Assembly (NCBI GenBank): GCA_021820825.1
Contig: JAKADD010000070.1
Coordinates: forward strand, 1-9,720
Direction: 5' to 3'
Length of the DNA: 9,720 bases
From: Bacillota bacterium
Lineage (GTDB): Bacteria; Bacillota; Bacilli; Alicyclobacillales; SLC66
Position numbers and translations under genes: made by a program. Positions 1 through 7,348 of this stretch are shown piece by piece. Under the pieces are notes generated by a model, which was given only the letters and a program-made list of their open reading frames with translations, had not been told where the DNA came from and made no database searches. The first letter of the stretch is position 1. Every line of letters begins with the position of its first letter.

Positions 1-984
1 CAGGTCGCGTTCCAGCACGTCCAACTGTTCATGCAGGGAAGACGCCAGCCGTTCCGGTTCAGACAGGACTCGGCTCTGTGCGAGTCGCTCCACTCGATCG
101 GTGCATTGGCTTACAATGCCTGCAACGGCGGTTCGCAATCGGTGTTCGGCATTCCCAAGCCGGACTTCGATATCCCGGATGTCCGTTGTTGCGAGTTCTG
201 CGGCCGCAGTGGGCGTTGCCGCGCGCACATCCGCGACAAAGTCCGCGATCGTCGTATCCGTTTCATGCCCCACCGCCGCTATGACAGGAATGGCGGATGC
301 GGCGATGGCGCGGGCGACAACCTCGGTATTGAACGCAAACAGTTCCTCAAACGAACCGCCGCCGCGACCTACGATCATGATCTCCGCCAGGCGCTGATCC
401 GACACTGCGGCAATGCCTTGCGCAATCTGTCGCGGCGCCTCCTCGCCCTGCACCGCCACTGGCACAACCAACACATGCGCCAGCGGATAACGCCGTGCGA
501 GTGTTGTAATCATGTCGCGCACCGCCGCCCCGGTCGCTGATGTGACAAGAGCGATTCGCTGCGGAAACGGCGGCAGCGTTCTCTTGCGGCTGGCAGCGAA
601 GAGCCCTTCCGCCTGCAACCGCTCCTTCAACTGTTCATACGCAAGATAGAGGGCGCCAAGACCATCCGGTTGCACTGCGTCGGCGTAGAGTTGATAGTCG
701 CCAGAACGTTCAAAAATGTCAATGGCCCCCTGCACGACAACGCTCATGCCGTCGCGGGGAGCAAACCGCAAGAAACGCGCCTTTCCTGCAAACATGACCA
801 CACGCAGACGCGCCCGTTCATCTTTCAGAGTAAAGTACAGATGTCCGCTGGCAGGGCGACTGACATTGGACACCTCGCCCCGGACGGTCAAATGAGTGAG
901 TTCCGGAGATTCCTGGACAAGCTGCTTCAACAACAGTGTCGCTTCGTAAACAGACCGGACTGGTTCGATCACTGTCTCCCCCAT
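1..984 (-). CDS. xseA: Exodeoxyribonuclease VII large subunit, C-terminal part beyond window
   Basis: This is the catalytic large subunit of exonuclease VII, which with XseB degrades single-stranded DNA from either end during repair and recombination. I translated the minus strand from ATG at 984 to the window edge: 328 uninterrupted codons of a protein usually about 450 residues long, so the 3' end and any xseB lie outside. Residues about 8-105 form the N-terminal OB-fold, including TVRGEVSNVSRPASGHLYFTLK (seen as RGEVSN and GHLYFTLKD). The catalytic domain shows TSATGAAVRDMITTL (about 148-162), VGRGGGSFEEL (205-215), GHETDTTIADFVAD (239-252) and RAATPTAAAE (254-263), all hallmarks of XseA. 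It follows folD by 38 nt. The ATG was chosen because MGE matches the B. subtilis N-terminus, but no good Shine-Dalgarno precedes it. An in-frame GTG lies six codons upstream, and a GTG at codon 5 sits only 3 nt after a GGGGGAG run. Identity is certain; the start is moderately sure. Confidence 0.96.
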   Translation of the reverse strand, partial: MGETVIEPVRSVYEATLLLKQLVQESPELTHLTVRGEVSNVSRPASGHLYFTLKDERARLRVVMFAGKARFLRFAPRDGMSVVVQGAIDIFERSGDYQLYADAVQPDGLGALYLAYEQLKERLQAEGLFAASRKRTLPPFPQRIALVTSATGAAVRDMITTLARRYPLAHVLVVPVAVQGEEAPRQIAQGIAAVSDQRLAEIMIVGRGGGSFEELFAFNTEVVARAIAASAIPVIAAVGHETDTTIADFVADVRAATPTAAAELATTDIRDIEVRLGNAEHRLRTAVAGIVSQCTDRVERLAQSRVLSEPERLASSLHEQLDVLERDL

Positions 985-1022
985 TGCGGCTAATAGGCCC
1001 ACGCATGATCGTCTGCTCGAGT

Positions 1023-1871
1023 CTAGATCCGCACCCGCGCGGCGGCCCCTTTCACCGTGTTGTTTAACAGTGTGGCAATCGTCATCGGCCCGACACCGCC
1101 AGGCACCGGCGTGATATGAGACGCCACTGGTTCTACGTTCGCAAAATCAACATCCCCGCAAAGTTTGCCGTCCAAGCGGTTCATGCCTACGTCGATAACC
1201 ACAGCGCCCTGCTTGATCATGTCGCCAGTGATCATACACGGCTTTCCGATCGCGGCAATGACAATATCGGCCCGTCGGGTCAGGGAAGCGAGTTCCGTCG
1301 TCCGTGAATGGCACACCGTCACTGTGGCGTTGGCGGCAAGCAGCAATTGCGCCATCGGCTTGCCGACAATGTGCGACCGTCCGATCACGACCGCCTGCTT
1401 CCCTTCGAGAGCGATGCCCTCATACTCAAACAACCGCATAATGCCCAGGGGAGTGCAGGGAATCATGCCTGGCAAGCCAAGCGCGAGCGCCCCCACATTG
1501 AGTGGGTGGAAGCCGTCAACATCCTTGTGGGGCGTGATCGCCTCAATCACGGAGCGTTCGCTTATATGCGCCGGCAAAGGCAGTTGTACGAGTATGCCAT
1601 GGAATCTCTCATCGTGGTTCAACTCTTCGACCAGGTTTAACAGCCCTGATTCAGTCGTTGACGACGGCAGGCGAATCACCTCTGAATAGATGCCCGCCTC
1701 CTTGGCGGCCCTGTCCTTTCCCCGGACATAGCTCATGGATGCAGGGTGTTCCCCAATAAGGACAACTGCCAATCCGGGCTTGACGCCGCTGTCTGCCAAT
1801 TTCGCCACAGCGGCCGCCGTTTGCGCTCGATCATGCGCAGCCCACGCCTTGCCGTCGATCAGGATGGCCAT
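1023..1871 (-). CDS. folD: Bifunctional methylenetetrahydrofolate dehydrogenase/cyclohydrolase
   Basis: FolD interconverts 5,10-methylene-, 5,10-methenyl- and 10-formyl-tetrahydrofolate in the cytosol, producing NADPH and formyl donors for purine synthesis and initiator Met-tRNA. The 282-residue length is normal. The catalytic Tyr48 and Lys52 stand in [14 protein letters not shown] (47-60). The folate pocket motifs VQLPLP (about 95-100) and [10 protein letters not shown] follow, then PCTPLGIM. The NADP-binding domain contains [36 protein letters not shown] and VVIDVGMNR, and the C-terminus has [17 protein letters not shown]. These are all canonical. The ATG at 1871 is preceded by GAGGTG with a 5-nt spacer, so the start is well supported. 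It begins 31 nt after the reductase stop and ends 38 nt before xseA, consistent with co-transcription. The folD-xseA order is common in Bacillota. Nothing is missing or unusual. Confidence 0.98.
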   Translation of the reverse strand: MAILIDGKAWAAHDRAQTAAAVAKLADSGVKPGLAVVLIGEHPASMSYVRGKDRAAKEAGIYSEVIRLPSSTTESGLLNLVEELNHDERFHGILVQLPLPAHISERSVIEAITPHKDVDGFHPLNVGALALGLPGMIPCTPLGIMRLFEYEGIALEGKQAVVIGRSHIVGKPMAQLLLAANATVTVCHSRTTELASLTRRADIVIAAIGKPCMITGDMIKQGAVVIDVGMNRLDGKLCGDVDFANVEPVASHITPVPGGVGPMTIATLLNNTVKGAAARVRI

Positions 1872-1902
1872 GCCTTCACCTCGGTCACATGTGTGTGTAC
1901 GC

Positions 1903-2919
1903 TTATTTCTGTTCCTTGCGGCTGCTGCTGTGACCCGGAAAAAGTTTGGATGTGGGATCCAGATAAATTTTTGCGTTGTTCACCGCCGTAGGGGCTTCCC
2001 CAAAACCGGTGGCGATCAGCTTGATCTTACCCGGATACGTCACGATATCGCCTGCGGCGAATACGCCGTGGATGTTTGTTGCCATGCGCGAGTCAACCAC
2101 TATTTCATTGCCCTCGATCTCCAGCCCCCACTCCATGATCGGTCCCAGGGAAGCGGAAAAGCCGAGACTCCCTATGATCGCGTCGACTTCGAGTTCTTCC
2201 GTCTGCTTGGAGCGATTTTCTATAATCGTGGCGCCCGTCAGCGAATCGTCTCCATGTACAGCTTTCAGTTCATAAAATGTCTTTACATCAACCCCGGAAA
2301 TGAGCAGGGATTTGACATTTTCCTCATGAGCGCGAAACTGGTCGCGACGATGAATCATGGTGACCGACTTGGCTATGCCTTCAAGCATCAGCGCAAAGTC
2401 CACGGCCGTATCTCCGCCGCCGACCACGAGCACCCGCCTGTCTTTATACCGCTTCAAGTCGTCGATGTAATAGTAAATGCCATTGCCCTCAAATTTCTTC
2501 ACATTATCCCCTGGCAGAGATTTCGGCGTAAAGGCGCCAATACCTGCGGTGATAATGACCGCTCGCGAAAGATGGATCCTGTGATCGGTATGCAGTTCAA
2601 AAATGCCGTCCTCGCGTTTAACCAGGCTGATCACTTTTTCCCCCAGTTGCACCGCGGGGTGGTATTGGCTCGTCTGCTCGATCAGTTGATCGACAAGATC
2701 CATCGCACGGATTTTCGGAAAACCCGCCACATCATAAATGAACTTCTCCGGATAGAGTTCCGACAACTGTCCTCCGAGTTGTGGCAAACTATCAATGATC
2801 TTGGTGCTGGCATCACGAATACCCGAATAAAAGGCGGTAAAGAGTCCGACTGGACCGCCACCGATAATCGTGATGTCGTAGACTTTCTCATCATACGGCA
2901 GTTGCATGTCTGTTCCCAA
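1903..2919 (-). CDS. Ferredoxin/flavodoxin--NADP reductase, thioredoxin-reductase type (YumC-like)
   Basis: This 338-residue cytosolic flavoprotein probably moves electrons between NADPH and ferredoxin or flavodoxin. FAD binding is shown by [13 protein letters not shown] (18-30) and FAAGDI (287-292). NADP binding is shown by [15 protein letters not shown] (165-179) with [15 protein letters not shown] (188-202), whose HRR is typical of NADPH preference. The CxxC redox pair of thioredoxin reductases is absent, and the [20 protein letters not shown] stretch (49-68) matches the TrxR-like FNR family (B. subtilis YumC). The start codon is TTG at 2919: an AGGAGG lies exactly 7 nt upstream, whereas the ATG at codon 5 would be 19 nt away. 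A 180-nt gap separates it from the Kae1-like gene, so it may begin its own transcription unit that continues into folD and xseA. The physiological electron partner cannot be read from this window. A generic pyridine-nucleotide disulfide oxidoreductase is the only alternative and is unlikely. Confidence 0.93.
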   Translation of the reverse strand: MGTDMQLPYDEKVYDITIIGGGPVGLFTAFYSGIRDASTKIIDSLPQLGGQLSELYPEKFIYDVAGFPKIRAMDLVDQLIEQTSQYHPAVQLGEKVISLVKREDGIFELHTDHRIHLSRAVIITAGIGAFTPKSLPGDNVKKFEGNGIYYYIDDLKRYKDRRVLVVGGGDTAVDFALMLEGIAKSVTMIHRRDQFRAHEENVKSLLISGVDVKTFYELKAVHGDDSLTGATIIENRSKQTEELEVDAIIGSLGFSASLGPIMEWGLEIEGNEIVVDSRMATNIHGVFAAGDIVTYPGKIKLIATGFGEAPTAVNNAKIYLDPTSKLFPGHSSSRKEQK

Positions 2920-2926
2920 GTAATTT

Positions 2927-2932
2927 CCTCCT
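2927..2932 (-). promoter_or_regulatory. Ribosome binding site fixing the TTG start of the reductase
   Basis: The minus strand reads AGGAGG followed by 7 nt and then TTG. The in-frame ATG four codons later would be 19 nt from this site, which is too far. The site therefore decides in favour of the TTG start at 2919. Confidence 0.85.
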
Positions 2933-2980
2933 AAGCCCTTACGTTTCAGCTGTCTTCTGTCTTCGCCAAAACACCTTTCC

Positions 2981-3020
2981 TAGTATACTACGTAAACTAC
3001 AGCCCGTTTTGGCAAGCCAA
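2981..3020 (-). promoter_or_regulatory. Candidate promoter and palindromes upstream of the reductase
   Basis: The 180-nt gap between the Kae1-like gene and the reductase holds the perfect 10-bp palindrome TAGTATACTA (2981-2990), which supplies -10-like hexamers TATACT and TAGTAT on the minus strand. A TTGCCA (-35-like) lies 19 nt upstream of TAGTAT, inside TTGGCAAGCCAA (3009-3020), an inverted repeat with 5-bp arms. The spacing is longer than the 17-nt optimum, so this is a weak sigma-A call. The two palindromes could be regulator sites. No U-tract terminator for the upstream operon is visible in this gap. Confidence 0.35.
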
Positions 3021-3099
3021 TGACAGTTTTGCGAGCAAACAACCATAGATCGTGGCAGCCGGTCACACACTTGCGGACAAAGAGTCGCCAGACAACCCA

Positions 3100-4098
3100 C
3101 TAACTGCCTGCCGATCGGCGTCCATGCCTGTGCGCAATCAGCGCGACTCCGAGCGCATTGTCCGACGCATACGAGGGATCGCAAAAATACAGACCTGTCT
3201 CCAGACCGCGATCTGCACCAAAGCGTTTCTCCACTCTGGCCCGGATCAGTTGATTGGAGGCAACGCCGCCGACCAGCAGCGCTTTTTTTGCCCCCGTGGC
3301 GGAAAATGCATAACGCAGCATCTTCTCGACCGTAGCTGCGATGGACCGCAACACGCCCGCCGCGACAGCCGCTGGCGCTTCGCCCGCCGCCAGCAAGCGC
3401 GTGGCGGCAGTCAGCGGACCGGCAAAACTGGGAGCGCCGCTTTTGACACTGCTCGGAATGATCGGCGCCGGTTTCAGCGCCCACTCATCTGCAAGTTTCT
3501 CCAACTGTTTACCGGCCGGAAAGGGCAGCCCGAGAGCCACTCCAATCCTGTCCACGAACTGGCCGACATGCAGATCAAGTCCACTGGCCACAGTCTCAAT
3601 GCGATAGTCATTGTCCTGTTTTTCGACCGCCAGCAGATCTGTCGTACCACCGGACAGATGAAGCGCCAGAAACGTCTCCCCGTCCTGAAGCGGTATCCCG
3701 GAAGTGGCAACGCCCGCCGCGATGTGACCTGCCTGGTGATTCGTCTCCATGAATGCACACCCGGCTCCGGTCGCCAGCGCGCGCGCCGCAAGCACCCCCG
3801 CCAGGAAAACCGGCATGTACGATTCCCTGCCGGGCCGCGGCGCAGCACTCACGCCAATGATTCCCAACCGCGAAGCTGTCAATGCCTCTGACAGTTTCTC
3901 CAGCTGTCCGGGCAGATTGGAAATGTGCTGAAACAGCGCGGCAGATTGCATCAGCCCCCGACCGCCATCCGGAACCCGCAGGAGGCGCCGCTCTTCAAAC
4001 ACGACATGCCCGCTGTCATCGACGGCGCAGACGGACGTTGTATAGTTGCTCGTATCAATTCCAACAGCCACCGGTTTGCGACTTCTGCTGCCTGTCAT
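3100..4098 (-). CDS. Divergent Kae1/TsaD-like (peptidase M22 family) protein of unknown function
   Basis: The 332-residue product belongs to the ASKHA-fold Kae1/TsaD/Qri7 family, often labelled O-sialoglycoprotein endopeptidase or M22. True TsaD, with TsaB and TsaE, makes the t6A37 tRNA modification. Here the metal site is kept: NHQAGH (120-125, HxxxH) and Asp313 in SDNA (312-315). The nucleotide-binding signatures LSGGTTDLL (148-156) and LVGGVASN (275-282) are also visible. However, the TsaD N-terminal motif ETSCDET is replaced by DTSNYTT (15-21), so the Asp and Glu needed for threonylcarbamoyl transfer are lost. The TsaD stretch DDAxGEAFDK reads as LDLHVGQFVDR. It is therefore probably a paralog, not the t6A enzyme. 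Similar Kae1-like genes sit beside nusB in other Bacillota. Its ATG overlaps the nusB stop as ATGA (4-nt overlap), implying translational coupling. Family membership is sure; the function is unknown. Confidence 0.85.
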   Translation of the reverse strand: MTGSRSRKPVAVGIDTSNYTTSVCAVDDSGHVVFEERRLLRVPDGGRGLMQSAALFQHISNLPGQLEKLSEALTASRLGIIGVSAAPRPGRESYMPVFLAGVLAARALATGAGCAFMETNHQAGHIAAGVATSGIPLQDGETFLALHLSGGTTDLLAVEKQDNDYRIETVASGLDLHVGQFVDRIGVALGLPFPAGKQLEKLADEWALKPAPIIPSSVKSGAPSFAGPLTAATRLLAAGEAPAAVAAGVLRSIAATVEKMLRYAFSATGAKKALLVGGVASNQLIRARVEKRFGADRGLETGLYFCDPSYASDNALGVALIAHRHGRRSAGS

Positions 4099-4541
4099 GG
4101 GGATGTTCCCAGACTGCGTTCGCGCAAAACGGAAAGGTCCTTCAGAAGACCCGACAGAACGCCATTTACAAACTTTGCGGAATGCTCAGTTCCATAGTCC
4201 TTACACAGGGAGACCGCCTCGTCTATAGCCACTGCAACGGGAAGATCATACTCATATATAAGTTCATAAGCGCTGATTCGCAGCACATTGCGGTCCACGC
4301 CGGGCATGCGCGACACTAGCCAGTCTTCACTATACTGGTTTAAAACTGCATCAATATACGTTTGGTGTTTCAGCACGCCATTTAACACGAGGTTGAAGTA
4401 GGACAGGTCGTATGCATTCTCGCCCACCGCTTCAGAAACCACTGTTTGTGTATACGCCGCAGCCTGCCCGGAATCCATCTGGTTTATATCCATTTGAAAC
4501 AGTGTTTGCAAGGCTCGCTCCCTTGCCATGTGACGACTCAA
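4095..4541 (-). CDS. nusB: Transcription antitermination factor NusB
   Basis: NusB binds boxA RNA with NusE (ribosomal protein S10) and supports processive transcription of rRNA operons. The 148-residue all-helical protein begins MSRHMARERALQTLFQMDI and includes the typical ARERALQTLFQ, DRNVLRISAYEL, VAIDEAVSLCKDYG and AKFVNGVLSGLLKDL segments, close to the roughly 130-residue B. subtilis protein. The start is taken as TTG at 4541 because GGAGG (4551-4555) lies 9 nt upstream; the ATG at 4529 would be 21 nt away. An open frame continues further upstream to 4589 but has no family-like sequence. It lies 66 nt downstream of the DUF2273 gene and overlaps the Kae1-like gene by 4 nt. The accBC-asp23-nusB order is conserved in spore formers. 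The identity is very sure; the start is probable. Confidence 0.95.
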   Translation of the reverse strand: MSRHMARERALQTLFQMDINQMDSGQAAAYTQTVVSEAVGENAYDLSYFNLVLNGVLKHQTYIDAVLNQYSEDWLVSRMPGVDRNVLRISAYELIYEYDLPVAVAIDEAVSLCKDYGTEHSAKFVNGVLSGLLKDLSVLRERSLGTSP

Positions 4542-4550
4542 CGAATTTAC

Positions 4551-4555
4551 CCTCC
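4551..4555 (-). promoter_or_regulatory. nusB: Ribosome binding site supporting the TTG start of nusB
   Basis: GGAGG on the minus strand is followed by 9 nt and then TTG (4541-4539). The alternative ATG, four codons later, has only a poor match upstream. Confidence 0.65.
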
Positions 4556-4607
4556 ATCCCTGATCTGCCGCAAAGCGTTGAGGTGCCACACACTGCAGTC
4601 CGCCGAA

Positions 4608-4838
4608 CTAATCGAACCGATCCGGTTGCCAGATCCGTTCCACCCACTCCTGCCAGTCTGTTTTTCCGTCGATCATACGTCCAAGCGAGTAGCCCACAGT
4701 GATGAATACCGCCAACAGCAACGTGGGGAAAAAACCGACAGTCAGAATCAGCAGCCAGCACACCACCGCCAGCGCCACTCCGACATAGCGCTTTGGCAAC
4801 AGAGTTAACTTGCGCAGGACAGTCACAAACTTATCCAA
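4608..4838 (-). CDS. Small DUF2273-type membrane protein of the Asp23/AmaP module
   Basis: The product is a 76-residue protein with a basic N-terminus (VLRKLTLLPKR) followed by one long hydrophobic stretch, roughly residues 18-51. Short breaks suggest two closely spaced membrane helices (YVGVALAVVCWLLILTVGFF, then PTLLLAVFITVGYSLGRMI). The tail WQEWVERIWQPDRFD is cytosolic if the usual topology applies. Size, layout and position directly after amaP match the DUF2273 family found with Asp23-family genes. Its function is not established. The start is uncertain. I chose TTG at 4838 because the double site AGGAGGGAGG (4848-4857) ends 9 nt upstream. GTG at 4865 would add nine residues and overlap the amaP stop as GTGA, with only an AGGA upstream. 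It precedes nusB by 66 nt. Confidence 0.82.
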   Translation of the reverse strand: MDKFVTVLRKLTLLPKRYVGVALAVVCWLLILTVGFFPTLLLAVFITVGYSLGRMIDGKTDWQEWVERIWQPDRFD

Positions 4839-4847
4839 CGGCCAAGG

Positions 4848-4857
4848 CCTCCCTCCT
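4848..4857 (-). promoter_or_regulatory. Double Shine-Dalgarno site before the DUF2273 gene
   Basis: The minus strand reads AGGAGGGAGG, two overlapping GGAGG-type sites, with 9 nt to the TTG at 4838. It lies inside the reading frame that would be used from the GTG at 4865, which argues for the downstream TTG start. Confidence 0.6.
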
Positions 4858-4861
4858 GGAT

Positions 4862-5380
4862 TCACCTTGTCGAGTCCTGGGATACGATTCCCGCCACATG
4901 AACATGAACGGCAGAAACCACCAGCGATGTGGCTCCCCGGATGGATTCGCCGACAGCAAGTTGCAACTGCTCGCTCATGACGTTGAGATCCGCGGTGGGA
5001 ATCGCCCGTACGTCCAGATAGACAACCAGTCCCGCCGGATCTTCCTGAATCCGGGTTTGCAGACGCTCCACACCGCGCACCTGCATGGCCGCACGCCGGG
5101 CAAGCTCCCGCACAGTGCCATGCGCAATGCGAATCTCTCCGCCGCCAGTATCCCGAACGAACGCATGCGCCGATCGCGGAATGAACCGGAACACCAAAAA
5201 ACGCACTGCAAGGGCGAATATCACGACAAGATAAACTGACAGGGCCACTCCCTCAACAACGAGGAACTGCGTGGAAGCTATGACCGGTTCCACGCCCGCC
5301 AACAGCAGGGCTGCCCAAACAGCGCCGAGAACCACCAAAAGAGAAAACGCGCGCAACAATACTCGGTTTCCGACTGACAC
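4862..5380 (-). CDS. amaP: Alkaline shock response membrane anchor protein AmaP
   Basis: AmaP anchors Asp23-family proteins at the cell membrane. The 172-residue product has two N-terminal transmembrane helices, about residues 8-30 (LLRAFSLLVVLGAVWAALLL) and 44-66 (VALSVYLVVIFALAVRFLVF), in a hairpin. An Asp23-like domain follows from about residue 80, with GEIRIAHGTVRELARRAA and a late LVVSAVHVHVAGI strand typical of the fold. The GTG start at 5380 has AGGAGG (5388-5393) 7 nt upstream, so it is well supported. The TGA stop at 4862 overlaps a possible GTG start of the DUF2273 gene. It follows asp23 after a 133-nt gap, longer than the other gaps in this cluster. The partner is presumably the Asp23 protein encoded at 5514-5930. 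It could be annotated simply as a membrane Asp23-family protein, which would not change the meaning. Confidence 0.88.
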   Translation of the reverse strand: MSVGNRVLLRAFSLLVVLGAVWAALLLAGVEPVIASTQFLVVEGVALSVYLVVIFALAVRFLVFRFIPRSAHAFVRDTGGGEIRIAHGTVRELARRAAMQVRGVERLQTRIQEDPAGLVVYLDVRAIPTADLNVMSEQLQLAVGESIRGATSLVVSAVHVHVAGIVSQDSTR

Positions 5381-5513
5381 CTCTCAGCCTCCTCATAAAA
5401 ATCGCCCGGTGCTTGATTACTGTCAAGAATCCGGGAAACGGCGCATGATCCGGCCCGAAAAAAGCGTTTGTCGATCATATGCGAACCATGAATATAATAC
5501 AAACCAGTTCCAG
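5381..5513. promoter_or_regulatory. asp23-amaP intergenic region with weak promoter-like hexamers
   Basis: On the minus strand a consensus TTGACA (5421-5426) lies 17 nt from GATTTT (5398-5403), a poor -10. A start there would give almost no leader before the amaP ribosome site. TTGACA also overlaps an inverted repeat CTTGA/TCAAG (5412-5416 and 5423-5427). On the plus strand, TTGTCG (5468-5473), a 19-nt spacer and a perfect TATAAT (5493-5498) could fire antisense to asp23. No factor-independent terminator is seen. Both promoter readings are weak. Confidence 0.25.
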
Positions 5514-5930
5514 TTACTGACGCGCTTTATCCTTGCCTTCATCCTGCTCTTCCGAGCGAAAGGCAATCCCCAATACGCTGACGTTAACGGCCGTCACTTC
5601 AAGACCCGTCATTCCTTCGATGGCGCGTTTGACGCCGTCCTGAATCTCAGCGGCGACTTCGGGAATCCGGTATCCGTATTCTGCGATGATGGACAGGTCA
5701 ATGGAACACTGACGTTCATCCGGCGAAACGTCCACTTTCACGCCCTTCGCCAGATTCTTGCGACCCAAACGTTCCGTGATGCCGCCCACAACACCGCCGC
5801 TCATGTCGGCGACCCCTCTGACATCGGTCGCCGCCAGACCCGCAATGACAGCGATGACTTCGTTTGCGATCTGGGTTGTGCCCATGTCTCCGGAACCAAC
5901 TTCGGCTTGCAACGCTCCGTTTCCCGTCAT
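5514..5930 (-). CDS. Asp23/Gls24 family envelope stress protein (YqhY-like)
   Basis: This 138-residue soluble protein has the Asp23 fold: GTTQIANEVIAVIAGLAATDV near the N-terminus (residues about 17-37), GVKVDVSPDERQCSIDLSI in the middle, and the signature YGYRIPEVAAEIQDGVKRAIE followed by GLEVTAVNVSVLGI. The C-terminal tail is charged (RSEEQDEGKDKARQ). Asp23 proteins lie under the membrane bound to AmaP. The accBC-linked B. subtilis homolog YqhY is genetically connected to acetyl-CoA carboxylase activity, and this gene lies 63 nt downstream of accC, which fits. The start is ATG at 5930 because AGGAGG (5939-5944) is 8 nt upstream. A GTG-ATG pair at 5960/5957 would place that ribosome site inside the coding sequence and lacks its own. 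Family assignment is firm; equating it with yqhY specifically rests on its position next to accC. Confidence 0.93.
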   Translation of the reverse strand: MTGNGALQAEVGSGDMGTTQIANEVIAVIAGLAATDVRGVADMSGGVVGGITERLGRKNLAKGVKVDVSPDERQCSIDLSIIAEYGYRIPEVAAEIQDGVKRAIEGMTGLEVTAVNVSVLGIAFRSEEQDEGKDKARQ

Positions 5931-5993
5931 ACCAAATTCCTCCTCTGGCCAGTGCATCACTGCGCCTTGTCTCCATCTTAGCAGATTTCGCGG

Positions 5994-7337
5994 TCAAATC
6001 GTATGGAATTCAAGAAACCTGGTGTTCACGTCGCCGGCAACAAACGAGGGATGTTCCAACAGTCGTTCATGAAATGAAATCGTCGTCTTGATCCCAGCGA
6101 TCTGAAACTCACCGAGAGCCCGCTTCATGCGATCGATCGCTTCCTGTCGCGTGGGCGCCCACACGATCAGTTTGGCGATCAGGGAATCATAATAGGGAGA
6201 CACCGCGTAGCCCTGGTAAACCGCGCTGTCCACACGGACTCCAAAGCCTCCCGGCGGCAGATACGCCGTGATCGTGCCAGGGCAAGGCAGAAACTGTTTG
6301 TCCGGGTCTTCTGCGTTGATCCGGCATTCAATCGCATGTCCACGCTGTACGACGTCCGTCTGTGCGCAGGACAGCGGATACCCCGCGGCGATCGTGATCT
6401 GCTCGCGAACAAGATCAATCCCCGTCACGAGTTCCGTGACAGGGTGCTCCACCTGAATTCGTGTGTTCATCTCCATAAAATAAAACGATGTTCCGTCTTC
6501 ATCAAGCAGAAACTCGACTGTGCCCGCACCTTCGTACTGCACCGCGAGCGCTGCGGCCACCGCCGCCTCGCCCATTTTGGCTCGCGTTGCAAAAGAAAGC
6601 GCCGGTGAAGGGGATTCCTCCAGGAGCTTTTGCAATCGTCTTTGCACGGAACAGTCACGCTCGCCGAGATGAATCGCGCGACCGTGCTGGTCTGCCAGCA
6701 CCTGGATCTCCACATGCCGCGGCTTGACCAGATATTTTTCCAGATAGACGCCTGTGTTTCCGAACGCCGACCCCGCCTCGGACTGAGCGAGCGTGAGAGC
6801 CGCCCGCAGTTCCTCCTGCGAGTGCACGACGCGTATTCCCTTGCCGCCGCCGCCGGCGGTCGCTTTGATGATGACGGGGAATCCGATGGCGTCAGCTGTC
6901 TCCGCAGCCTCTTCCGCGCTTTGAATCAGTCCTTCTGTACCGGGCACCGTGGGTACGCCCGCCAGTTTCATGGTCGCCTTCGCCGTGGACTTGTCGCCCA
7001 TCTTTTCAATTGCTTCCGCTGTCGGTCCGATAAATTTGACACCGACCGCTTGGCACACTTCCGCAAAATCGCTGTTTTCCGACAAAAAGCCATAGCCTGG
7101 ATGAATGGCGTCCGCACCGACGGATGTCGCCACTGAAATGATACTCGCAATGTTCAGGTAGCTCTGTTTGCTGGCAATCGGTCCAACGCAGTATGCTTCG
7201 TCCGCCAACTGGACATGCAGGGCGTCGCGGTCCGCCTCAGAGTACACAGCAACAGTCGCAATACCAAGTTCACGGCAGGCGCGAATGATCCTGACCGCAA
7301 TTTCTCCCCGATTCGCCACCAGTATTTTTTTGAACAT
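5994..7337 (-). CDS. accC: Acetyl-CoA carboxylase, biotin carboxylase subunit
   Basis: AccC uses ATP and bicarbonate to carboxylate the biotin carried by AccB, the first half-reaction in making malonyl-CoA for fatty acid synthesis. The 447-residue length is typical. It starts [17 protein letters not shown] and shows [10 protein letters not shown] (79-88), Lys116 in MGDKSTA, the glycine loop [16 protein letters not shown] (156-171), [16 protein letters not shown] (226-241), and the active-site stretch [14 protein letters not shown] with Glu289, Arg293 and Glu297. ECRINAEDP and [15 protein letters not shown] follow. The ATP-grasp residues appear complete. The start is ATG at 7337 with GGAGG (7343-7347) 5 nt upstream; an in-frame GTG at 7352 overlaps the accB stop but has no ribosome site. 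The accB-accC gap is 11 nt, so the two are surely co-expressed. Confidence 0.98.
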   Translation of the reverse strand: MFKKILVANRGEIAVRIIRACRELGIATVAVYSEADRDALHVQLADEAYCVGPIASKQSYLNIASIISVATSVGADAIHPGYGFLSENSDFAEVCQAVGVKFIGPTAEAIEKMGDKSTAKATMKLAGVPTVPGTEGLIQSAEEAAETADAIGFPVIIKATAGGGGKGIRVVHSQEELRAALTLAQSEAGSAFGNTGVYLEKYLVKPRHVEIQVLADQHGRAIHLGERDCSVQRRLQKLLEESPSPALSFATRAKMGEAAVAAALAVQYEGAGTVEFLLDEDGTSFYFMEMNTRIQVEHPVTELVTGIDLVREQITIAAGYPLSCAQTDVVQRGHAIECRINAEDPDKQFLPCPGTITAYLPPGGFGVRVDSAVYQGYAVSPYYDSLIAKLIVWAPTRQEAIDRMKRALGEFQIAGIKTTISFHERLLEHPSFVAGDVNTRFLEFHTI

Positions 7338-7348
7338 GGAAACCTCCG

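Noticed and set aside
31..540. A 169-codon plus-strand frame at the left end
   Set aside because: It lies in the same codon register on the strand opposite xseA, whose conserved motifs are unambiguous; Cys/Arg/His-rich translation is typical of an antisense shadow.
818..1006. A short minus-strand frame overlapping the xseA start
   Set aside because: It is an alternative frame of xseA; the frame starting at 984 carries the OB-fold and exonuclease motifs.
1735..2934. A 399-codon plus-strand open frame antisense to folD and the reductase
   Set aside because: It covers two certain minus-strand genes, its translation resembles no protein family I know, and it has no ribosome site. It is a codon-bias shadow.
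5271..5981. A 236-codon plus-strand frame across amaP and asp23
   Set aside because: It is antisense to two genes supported by family motifs and ribosome sites; no plausible start signal or family features.
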